A DNA stretch of 14,633 nt, taken from NCBI GenBank assembly GCA_017940085.1, contig JAGAZK010000051.1, forward strand, positions 1 to 14,633. Direction: 5' to 3'. Below are positions 8,352 through 14,633 of the stretch, one piece after another. The stretch's first letter is position 1; every line of letters starts with the position of its first letter. The translations under genes were made by a program, and so were the position numbers. Origin of the DNA: Campylobacter sp. GTDB taxonomy: Bacteria > Campylobacterota > Campylobacteria > Campylobacterales > Campylobacteraceae. Below the pieces are notes generated by a model. The model made no database searches, was not told the DNA's origin, and saw nothing but the letters and a program-made list of their open reading frames with translations.

Positions 8352-9526
8352 AATCTCATTCTTGCTCTTGTTTTGCCGATTATAGCGTTTATTTCGTCAT
8401 TGCTGATTTGAGATAAAACTACTACTTGACCTTCATTTAAGCCACTTATTATTTGAGTGTTTATATCAGTAGTGATACCTACTTCAACTCTTGCTTTTTG
8501 GATTGTGTCTTTGTCTTTGATAAGCACAAATGAGCCTTCTTCATCTGTCCTGATAGCTAGAGTTGGCACGACAATTGCGTCTTTTATTTGATTGACTATA
8601 ATTGTGTTTTGTGTAGTCATACCTATACGCAAAAACTCATCGTCATTATCGATTTTGACTTTTGCATAATAATAAACTGCTGATGAGCTAGAGCCTAAAT
8701 TTGAATTAGAGCTTGATGAATATCCGCCATCGCTAAGCGTGGTAAGACCGGGATCAATTGAAGAAATTTTGCCTTTTAGTTTTTTGGAAGTTTCTGAAAG
8801 CACACTATAAATGACTTCATTACCGACTTTGATTTTGGTAATATCGCCTTCGCTAATTTTCATCTTGATTTCCATTTTAGTAAGATCTGCGATATTTACC
8901 ACAGTTGGTGTAGATTGGACAGCATTTATAGTTTGTCCGATTTCTACAGGCACAGAAACAATAGTCCCATCAAGCGGAGCTGTGATGTTTGTGTAGCCTA
9001 AATTTGTTTTTGCGGTTTCTATTTCTATTTTCGTTTGTGCGATTTGTGCTTTGATTTCTTTTAAATTTGCTCCAGCTAAGCTAAATGAATTTTTATAATT
9101 TTCTAAATTTTCTTTAGAACTTGCGTTAAATTCAGCTAATTTTTGCTCTCTTTGATATTGTTGTTTGGCTACTTCGTATGAAATATTGGCTGAATTTAGT
9201 TTGGCATTGAGACTTTCTAGCATTGAGAGTTGTTGATCTAATTTGTTTTGCTGGGTAACTTGATCAATTTGAGCGATTTTGTCGCCTTTTTTGACTTTGT
9301 CGCCGACTTTGACATAGAGTTCTTTTATCTGACCACTTGCTTGAGCTCCCACATCGACTAAATTTTGAGCAAATACTTCGCCCACGGCTTCCACGCTTTG
9401 GGTTAAATTTTGTTTTTTGACTGTTGCTGTGATAATAGCTTGTTCTTTTGGTTTATTAAAAAATACAAAATATAAAACCAAAACCACACCTATAAAAGCA
9501 CAAGCAATAATAATTTTTTTCTTCAT
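8348..9526 (-). CDS. macA: MacA-type periplasmic adaptor (membrane fusion protein)
   Basis: MacA links MacB to the outer membrane duct (392 aa). An N-terminal membrane anchor (residues 5-23, MKKKIIIACAFIGVVLVLYF) is followed by a lipoyl-like half motif at about 57-88 (ASGQIKELYVKVGDKVKKGD). A helical hairpin coiled coil spans about 90-175, and the second lipoyl half is at 179-200 (TNITAPLDGTIVSVPVEIGQ). Beta-barrel and membrane-proximal domains run to the end. A Ser-rich stretch at about 268-283 sits as a loop in the beta-barrel region; such a loop is seen in MacA proteins generally. The ribosome site AGGAT lies 4 bases before the ATG. It is the first gene of macA-macB-OMF-comEC, with its own promoter in the 52-bp gap upstream. 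Confidence 0.93.
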   Translation of the reverse strand: MKKKIIIACAFIGVVLVLYFVFFNKPKEQAIITATVKKQNLTQSVEAVGEVFAQNLVDVGAQASGQIKELYVKVGDKVKKGDKIAQIDQVTQQNKLDQQLSMLESLNAKLNSANISYEVAKQQYQREQKLAEFNASSKENLENYKNSFSLAGANLKEIKAQIAQTKIEIETAKTNLGYTNITAPLDGTIVSVPVEIGQTINAVQSTPTVVNIADLTKMEIKMKISEGDITKIKVGNEVIYSVLSETSKKLKGKISSIDPGLTTLSDGGYSSSSNSNLGSSSSAVYYYAKVKIDNDDEFLRIGMTTQNTIIVNQIKDAIVVPTLAIRTDEEGSFVLIKDKDTIQKARVEVGITTDINTQIISGLNEGQVVVLSQISNDEINAIIGKTRARMRL

Positions 9527-9549
9527 AAAAATCCTAAATTTGGTGTGGA

Positions 9550-9555
9550 ATTATA
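9550..9555 (-). promoter_or_regulatory. Probable promoter -10 of macA-macB-OMF-comEC operon
   Basis: The minus strand reads TATAAT inside the 52-bp space between the EF-hand gene and macA, 23 bases upstream of the macA ATG. No -35 hexamer sits at proper spacing: TTCACA is too close and TTAACA too far. The call rests on the perfect -10, the AT-rich upstream stretch, and the need for an entry point into a four-gene operon with no other gap. Confidence 0.5.
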
Positions 9556-9578
9556 CTATATTTGTTGTGAATATATTG

Positions 9579-10676
9579 TTAAGCTCTTACATCTACTTTT
9601 AGCACAGACATGCTAAATTCCATATCAAATCTCTCAAATCTTTCTACGCTTTGCAAATTTAGGCGATTTGCATTAAAAAATCTATTATCAATAAATTTAT
9701 CGCTAAATCCAGTAACGGAGTGCAAAAATTCTTTTGCTCTTTTGTTATATTCTTCTTTGAGTTGTTTTAGGGTATTTTCACTGATATTTTCATTGCTTTG
9801 TATGATTGCAGCAAATTCTGGATATTTTTGCAAAAGCTCTTTTATTCTATCGCCAAATAGTCTTTGGATATTGCTCATTTGGCTTGTGCCGACATTTACG
9901 CCTTTTGAATAACTAACTGATGAATAAGAAAATTTAACTTCTGTGTATTGGACACTGACTTGAGCGATTGGTTTTTGGGTAACGGCCGCATAAGCTGCAT
10001 TCATAATATCATTAACAAGTGCATTGCCGAGTTTTCCACCCTTTGATGCACTTTCTAACCAAGTAAGATTGCCATCCATGTCTTTGTCGCTTCGTATAGT
10101 TCTATCTAATACAGCCTCAATTGAAGTATCTTTAAAAAAGTCTTTTGAAGCGTATTGAGCAATATCTGAGCCTTTTAAATAAGTCCCAGCATTTGAGCTA
10201 TTGCTTAAATTTAAACTATCGCCATTAAAACTAGCATTAAAATACTGAGCCGCAAAACCTTTTACATTTAAAAGCTCGTCTTTATCGACTGTGCCGTCAT
10301 TGTTTTCATCAGCTGCTGCGTATCCACGAGTATAAGCAATATCTTTAAACCAACCTTCCACATAAGCATTTGCTTCTCCGCTAAGCCCCACGCTTCCATC
10401 TTCAAGCTCTATAAAATCGCTCTCATCAAAATATGATTTTAAAATATCTATGCTTTGGTTGGATAAATTTAAATTTACTTGGTTTTTGCCGTCAAAAAAT
10501 CTGATTAAATTTGCTGTGTTTGTTTGTTCATTTGATGAATATTTTTGAGAATTTTGAGCCTCTAAATCAAAAGAAGAAGCTGATTTTTGAGCGTTTGAGC
10601 CAGTTTTGGCACTGAAAATTACATCATTTTTAGCATTAAAAAAGCTATTATCCACGCTTATATTTGATAGTTTCAT
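9579..10676 (-). CDS. Unknown protein with two EF-hand calcium loops, sigma-28-type promoter
   Basis: I do not recognise a named family for this 365-aa protein. It has two full 12-residue EF-hand loops: D123-E134 (DENNDGTVDKDE) and D197-E208 (DKDMDGNLTWLE). Both have acidic or amide residues at 1, 3 and 5, Gly at 6, a hydrophobic residue at 8 and Glu at 12, so Ca2+ binding is likely. There is no signal peptide, no membrane helix and no cysteine. The first 55 residues are Ser/Asn/Gln-rich and look disordered, as in substrates exported by the flagellar apparatus. The C-terminal part (about 265-355) is mainly helical. The start has AAGGGG 6 bases upstream. A sigma-28-like promoter lies directly before it, pointing to flagellar co-expression. 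The gene is single, flanked by its own promoter and that of macA. The function is open; export and calcium sensing are inference. Confidence 0.85.
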   Translation of the reverse strand: MKLSNISVDNSFFNAKNDVIFSAKTGSNAQKSASSFDLEAQNSQKYSSNEQTNTANLIRFFDGKNQVNLNLSNQSIDILKSYFDESDFIELEDGSVGLSGEANAYVEGWFKDIAYTRGYAAADENNDGTVDKDELLNVKGFAAQYFNASFNGDSLNLSNSSNAGTYLKGSDIAQYASKDFFKDTSIEAVLDRTIRSDKDMDGNLTWLESASKGGKLGNALVNDIMNAAYAAVTQKPIAQVSVQYTEVKFSYSSVSYSKGVNVGTSQMSNIQRLFGDRIKELLQKYPEFAAIIQSNENISENTLKQLKEEYNKRAKEFLHSVTGFSDKFIDNRFFNANRLNLQSVERFERFDMEFSMSVLKVDVRA

Positions 10677-10698
10677 ATTTGCCCCTTTTTGCTTTGGT

Positions 10699-10725
10699 AT
10701 ATCGGCAAATCGTAAAGCAAATTTA
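10699..10725 (-). promoter_or_regulatory. Sigma-28 (FliA) promoter of EF-hand gene
   Basis: On the minus strand the sequence is TAAATTTG-N11-GCCGATAT. The enterobacterial FliA consensus is TAAAGTTT-N11-GCCGATAA, so 6/8 and 7/8 bases match at the exact spacing. It also contains CGATAT, matching the CGATWT -10 core reported for Campylobacter sigma-28 promoters. The -10 ends 22 bases before the ATG, giving a leader of about 15 bases with the AAGGGG ribosome site. No competing TATAAT is present in this spacer. Confidence 0.75.
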
Positions 10726-10760
10726 GATTAAGTTTTGATAGTAAATTTATTAAAGCGAAT

Positions 10761-10798
10761 AAATTTTGACCAAATTTAATTAAATTTAGTCAAAATTT
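10761..10798. repeat. 38-bp near-perfect palindrome between fabI and EF-hand gene
   Basis: The 19-base arms meet with no spacer and pair at all positions but one (10771 against 10788). The core of each arm is AAATTTTGAC followed by an AAATTTAA-like stretch. It begins 8 bases past the fabI stop, so it could be the gapA-pgk-tpiA-fabI terminator. However, the stem would have few G/C pairs and no clear U-run follows. It could equally be a protein-binding site upstream of the sigma-28 promoter. Confidence 0.6.
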
Positions 10799-10806
10799 GA
10801 TTAAAT

Positions 10807-10808
<2 letters not shown>
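10761..10808. repeat. Five AAATTT words at 10-11 bp spacing (phased A-tract array)
   Basis: AAATTT occurs at 10761, 10772, 10782, 10793 and 10803, with steps of 11, 10, 11 and 10, averaging 10.5 bp, the helical repeat of B-DNA. The last word overlaps the fabI stop codon. The array coincides with the 38-bp palindrome and lies about 36 bp upstream of the sigma-28-like -35 element. Curved DNA or a nucleoid-protein site is inferred. Confidence 0.65.
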
Positions 10809-11634
<826 letters not shown>

Positions 11635-12306
11635 TTATCCTTTTATCATTTGTATGAAATTATCTACTTCCCACGAAGCTGTGCCGACTAAAACTCCACT
11701 ACATTTTGGTACAGATAAAATTTCTTTGATATTTCCTAGATTCACACTTCCACCATAGAGCAAAGGTGCTTTTGTAAGATCGCTAATTTGCTCTAAAACT
11801 TCGGCAATTTGGTTTATTGAAGCACTTTTGCCTGTGCCTATCGCCCAAATTGGTTCATAAGCTATGATTAAATTTTCATACGATACATCAATAATTTCAA
11901 GCTGAGAGCTGAGAAATCCTGCTGTAGAGCCATTCATTCGCACAATATCGCTTTCTCCTATACAATACACAATATCCCAGCCTCTTTCTTTTGCGAAGTT
12001 AAATTTGTTTTTTAGTAGTGTGTCGTTTTCTCCTAAAATTCGTCTTTCGCTATGTCCAATTAAGACACTTCTAATGCCAAATTCATTTAGCATATCAGCC
12101 CCAATTTCGCCCGTAAATGAACCATTTGTGGCTGGATAAAAATTCTGGGCTCCAAGAGTGAATTTAAATTTATTCTCGCAAAATGCACTAAATGGTGGAA
12201 AAACTACAACTTTATCTGTATTTTGTAGAGCTAAATTTAATTTATTTGCGTATTCATTAAAACTTGCTCTTGTGTGATTGCATTTTAAATTTGCAGCATA
12301 TATCAT
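11635..12306 (-). CDS. tpiA: Triosephosphate isomerase
   Basis: TpiA interconverts dihydroxyacetone phosphate and glyceraldehyde 3-phosphate in the cytoplasm. All key residues are present: Asn6 and Lys8 (AANLKCN), His85 (IGHSERR), Glu151 ([11 protein letters not shown]), flexible loop 6 at about 152-162, and the phosphate-binding YGGSV at 184-188. At 223 aa it is shorter than the usual ~250 aa. The same short form is, from memory, normal in Campylobacter, and no catalytic element is lost. The ATG overlaps the pgk TGA by 4 bases, so the two are translationally coupled. It is third in gapA-pgk-tpiA-fabI. Confidence 0.96.
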   Translation of the reverse strand: MIYAANLKCNHTRASFNEYANKLNLALQNTDKVVVFPPFSAFCENKFKFTLGAQNFYPATNGSFTGEIGADMLNEFGIRSVLIGHSERRILGENDTLLKNKFNFAKERGWDIVYCIGESDIVRMNGSTAGFLSSQLEIIDVSYENLIIAYEPIWAIGTGKSASINQIAEVLEQISDLTKAPLLYGGSVNLGNIKEILSVPKCSGVLVGTASWEVDNFIQMIKG

Positions 12307-13511
12307 TCGTCACTAGCCCTTAATAATACTCTAACTCCTGGAAGTTCTTTACCTTCTATTAATTCCAAACTTGCACCACCGCCAGTGGAAATAAATGTGA
12401 TTTCATCTGTATCTCCAGCTCTTTCTACCACATCTGCTGTATCTCCACCGCCTACAACTGTGGTCGCAAAGCTTTCGGCAATTGCGTGGCTCATTTTTAT
12501 ACTGCCTTTATTAAATTTATCCATCTCAAATACGCCCATAGGTCCATTCCACCAAATTGTTTGAGCGTCATTTAAAGCTTCTTTAAACAATCTCACACTA
12601 GCTGGTCCAATATCTAATCCCATCCAACCAGCGGGTATTTCTTGAACTGGGACATATTTAATAGCTGTATCGCTACTAAAACTCTGAGCTGCTACTACAT
12701 CTACTGGTAAATAAATTTTCACTCCAAGCTCTTTACCTTGAACTAAAATATTTGCTGCTTCTTCGATTAAATCTTCTTCTAAAAGTGAATTTCCTATATC
12801 TTCGCCCATAGCTTTTAAAAATGTAAAAGCCATACCGCCACCGATTATAAGCTTATCAACTCTAGGTAGTAGGTTTGTAAGAGCTTGGAGTTTGCCAGAA
12901 ACTTTGCTTCCACCAGCTACGGCGACAAAAGGACGGCTAGGTTTTTTAATTAAATTTTGACCAAATTCTATTTCTTTTATCAATAAAAATCCAGCAGCTC
13001 TATGCTCTTCATCAAAAAATTTAGTAATCGCATGCACACTAGCATGAGCTCTATGACAAACGCCAAAAGCGTCATTTATGAAATAATCAGCCATTGAGGC
13101 AAATTCTTTTGCGAGTTTTTCATCGTCTTTAGTTTCACCTTTTTCAAAACGCAAATTTTCAAGCATCATAATGTCGCCTGGTTTTAAATTTGCTGCTTTT
13201 TTCTTTGCATCTTCGCCGACTACATCATTTGCTAAAATTACTTCGCTTCCTAAAAGTCTACTCATTCTTTTAGCGATTGGCATTAGCGATAGTTTGTCAT
13301 CCCAGCCGTTTTTAGGGCGTCCAAGATGACTTGCTAAAATTACAGAACAACCTTGATCTATTAGGTATTTTAAAGTAGGAATTGCAGATCTAATTCTTCT
13401 ATCGTCTGTAATATTGCAAAACTCGTCCATTGGCGTATTGAAATCACAACGCAAAAACACTTTGCTACCAGTTTTAAAATCCAAGTCCTTTACTGAAACT
13501 ATTTCGCTCAT
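12303..13511 (-). CDS. pgk: Phosphoglycerate kinase
   Basis: Pgk transfers phosphate between 1,3-bisphosphoglycerate and ADP in the cytoplasm; it works in reverse during gluconeogenesis, the main direction in campylobacters. The 402-aa length is standard. The N-domain substrate site shows RCDFNTP at 21-27 and [10 protein letters not shown] at 61-70. The hinge and nucleotide domain show [25 protein letters not shown] at 354-358 and the catalytic-loop TGGGAS at 376-381. The ribosome site AAAGG lies 6 bases before the ATG. It is separated from gapA by 2 bases and overlaps tpiA by 4. Confidence 0.97.
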   Translation of the reverse strand: MSEIVSVKDLDFKTGSKVFLRCDFNTPMDEFCNITDDRRIRSAIPTLKYLIDQGCSVILASHLGRPKNGWDDKLSLMPIAKRMSRLLGSEVILANDVVGEDAKKKAANLKPGDIMMLENLRFEKGETKDDEKLAKEFASMADYFINDAFGVCHRAHASVHAITKFFDEEHRAAGFLLIKEIEFGQNLIKKPSRPFVAVAGGSKVSGKLQALTNLLPRVDKLIIGGGMAFTFLKAMGEDIGNSLLEEDLIEEAANILVQGKELGVKIYLPVDVVAAQSFSSDTAIKYVPVQEIPAGWMGLDIGPASVRLFKEALNDAQTIWWNGPMGVFEMDKFNKGSIKMSHAIAESFATTVVGGGDTADVVERAGDTDEITFISTGGGASLELIEGKELPGVRVLLRASDE

Positions 13512-13513
13512 TT

Positions 13514-14506
13514 TTACCTTTCGCTTATGAATTTAGCCATTTCAACAAGTCTCATACTGTATCCCCACTCATTGTCATACCAAGCCATAATTTTAACTAA
13601 ATCATCGCAAATTACTTGAGTTAAATCAGCTGCTACTATACTTGAATACGGGCTTGTTGTAAAATCCTCACTAACTCTCTCATCAAAATCTACACACAAA
13701 ATATCTTTCAAATTTGTCTTACTAGCTTCTACAAAAGCTTCATTTATTTCTTCTTTGGTTGTTTTTTTGTTTAAAACTGCTGTAAGATCTACCATAGATA
13801 CATCAGCTACTGGCACTCTTATGCTTTGTCCGTGAAGTTTGCCATTTAGGCTTGGCATTACGAGTTTCATAGCTTTTGCAGCTCCGGTTGTAGTAGGTAT
13901 CATATTTAAAGCTGCTGCTCTTGATCTTCTTAGGTCTCTACATTTGACATCAACTAAACTTTGTCCATTTGTATAAGCGTGGATTGTCGTCATTAAACCT
14001 TTTTGGATACCAAATTTATCTTCAAGCACTCTTGTTACTGGACCCAAGCAGTTTGTCGTGCAACTCGCATTTGAGATGATTTTTTGACCTGCGTAAGTGT
14101 TTGAATTTACTCCTAAGACAAAAGTTGGAGTATCATCTTTAGCAGGAGCACTCATAACGACTTTTTTAGAGCCTTGTTGTAAATAAGCTTCGCATTTTTG
14201 CGTAGTTAGAAATTTACCTGTGCATTCAAGCGTAACATCAATATCGCTCAAATCCAAATCACTTATTTCTCTAGTAGAATAAACTCTAATTTTTTTGCCA
14301 CCAACTTCGATAAAATCATCATTTATTATATTTATTTCTTGATTAAATTCTCCATGAACTGAATCGTATTTGAGCAAATATCTTGTCATTTTTCGCTCGC
14401 CTGTGTCATTGATAGCCACAAGTTCATAATCAGGATTATTTAAAATAATCCTTGCTGCACATCTGCCTATTCTGCCAAAGCCGTTGATTGCAACTTTTAA
14501 TGCCAT
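13514..14506 (-). CDS. gapA: Glyceraldehyde-3-phosphate dehydrogenase, type I
   Basis: GapA oxidises glyceraldehyde 3-phosphate to 1,3-bisphosphoglycerate, or the reverse (330 aa, normal length). The Rossmann motif NGFGRIGR is at 8-15. The acidic residue after the second strand (Asp34 in AINDTG) favours NAD over NADP. The catalytic Cys149 sits in SNASCTTN, with its partner His176 in TIHAYT. The C-terminal [11 protein letters not shown] is the family signature. AAGGA lies 6 bases before the ATG. It is the first gene of gapA-pgk-tpiA-fabI, and a 58-bp divergent spacer separates it from nadD. Confidence 0.97.
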   Translation of the reverse strand: MALKVAINGFGRIGRCAARIILNNPDYELVAINDTGERKMTRYLLKYDSVHGEFNQEINIINDDFIEVGGKKIRVYSTREISDLDLSDIDVTLECTGKFLTTQKCEAYLQQGSKKVVMSAPAKDDTPTFVLGVNSNTYAGQKIISNASCTTNCLGPVTRVLEDKFGIQKGLMTTIHAYTNGQSLVDVKCRDLRRSRAAALNMIPTTTGAAKAMKLVMPSLNGKLHGQSIRVPVADVSMVDLTAVLNKKTTKEEINEAFVEASKTNLKDILCVDFDERVSEDFTTSPYSSIVAADLTQVICDDLVKIMAWYDNEWGYSMRLVEMAKFISER

Positions 14507-14523
14507 TTTTTATCCTTTTTTGG

Positions 14524-14529
14524 TATAAT
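14524..14529 (+). promoter_or_regulatory. Probable nadD promoter -10
   Basis: The plus strand reads TATAAT, preceded by a T-rich stretch (AT-rich -35 regions are normal in this group). It lies 35 bases upstream of the TTG start of nadD, giving a start site near 14536. No -35 hexamer is clear; that region falls at the very start of gapA. Confidence 0.5.
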
Positions 14530-14536
14530 GCTAAGA

Positions 14537-14542
14537 ATTCTA
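14537..14542 (-). promoter_or_regulatory. Possible gapA promoter -10
   Basis: The minus strand reads TAGAAT inside TTTGTAGAATTC, 30 bases upstream of the gapA ATG, with the AAGGA site downstream in the leader. No -35 hexamer stands out. This -10 lies downstream of, and faces, the nadD -10, so the two start sites would overlap. Confidence is moderate because the match is 5 of 6. Confidence 0.4.
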
Positions 14543-14564
14543 CAAAAATTAAGGTTAAAAAATA

Positions 14565-14633
14565 TTGAATATCGCAATTTTTTCAGGCAGTTTCGACCCC
14601 CCACACAATGCCCATGAAATCATCATCAAACAA
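14565..14633 (+). CDS. nadD: Nicotinate-nucleotide adenylyltransferase NadD (5' end only)
   Basis: NadD makes nicotinic acid adenine dinucleotide in NAD synthesis. Only 23 codons lie in the window, but they carry the nucleotidyltransferase signature FSGSFDPPHNAH at 6-17, including the His-x-x-His-type motif (His14, His17). The usual first Gly of the GGSFDPPH core is Ser7 here. The start is TTG at 14565. An in-frame TAA at 14556-14558 excludes any earlier ATG, and no in-frame ATG precedes the motif. AAGG at 14551-14554 is the ribosome site, slightly far at 10 bases. The position divergent from gapA matches C. jejuni, from memory. Confidence 0.9.
   Translation, partial: MNIAIFSGSFDPPHNAHEIIIKQ

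Noticed and set aside
8680..8740. Ser-rich insertion in MacA as a possible recombination scar
   Set aside because: It lies in a loop of the beta-barrel region, keeps the frame, and similar low-complexity loops occur in MacA proteins.
11635..12306. tpiA as a truncated gene (223 aa)
   Set aside because: All catalytic and phosphate-binding residues are present, and the short form is usual in the genus.

Overview
The window is AT-rich, densely packed chromosomal DNA from an epsilonproteobacterium (Campylobacterota). It is most likely a Campylobacter species outside the C. jejuni/coli pair. Two blocks match, from memory, conserved Campylobacter neighbourhoods: htrA | cbpA-hspR-kefB at the left end, and fabI-tpiA-pgk-gapA | nadD at the right end. 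The species guess (fetus/hyointestinalis/lanienae-like) is inference. No tRNA, rRNA, IS element, CRISPR array or prophage gene is visible, and no gene appears broken.

Layout. Bases 1-793 (minus) hold the N-terminal two thirds or so of the periplasmic protease HtrA, cut by the window edge. A 209-bp divergent spacer (794-1002) carries promoters for both sides, a HAIR-type HspR operator on the cbpA promoter, and six AAATTT words spaced exactly 11 bp apart. Bases 1003-3855 (plus) are cbpA (DnaJ-like co-chaperone), hspR (MerR-type heat-shock repressor) and a KefB-type cation/proton antiporter. The antiporter's 3' end overlaps, tail to tail, the end of the next, minus-strand operon. That operon (9526 down to 3844) reads macA-macB-outer membrane factor-comEC: a MacAB-TolC-type tripartite ABC exporter followed by a short ComEC DNA-uptake channel. 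Every junction in it is overlapping or directly abutting.

Bases 9579-10676 (minus) encode a protein of unknown function with two canonical EF-hand calcium loops and no signal peptide. A close match to the flagellar sigma-28 (FliA) promoter precedes it, so it is a candidate flagella-co-expressed and possibly flagellum-exported protein. Upstream of it lie a 38-bp near-palindrome and a second AAATTT array with 10-11 bp spacing. Bases 10807-14506 (minus) are the tight operon gapA-pgk-tpiA-fabI: three consecutive lower-glycolysis/gluconeogenesis enzymes plus enoyl-ACP reductase. The right edge holds the first 23 codons of nadD (plus), which starts with TTG and is divergent from gapA.

How the parts relate. 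The left block handles protein quality control (periplasmic HtrA; cytoplasmic CbpA with HspR feedback). The middle block is envelope traffic (export of small molecules or peptides, DNA uptake, cation efflux). The right block is central carbon, fatty-acid and NAD metabolism. The most interesting items are the sigma-28-linked EF-hand protein, the helically phased AAATTT arrays in the two larger spacers, and comEC inside an efflux operon.
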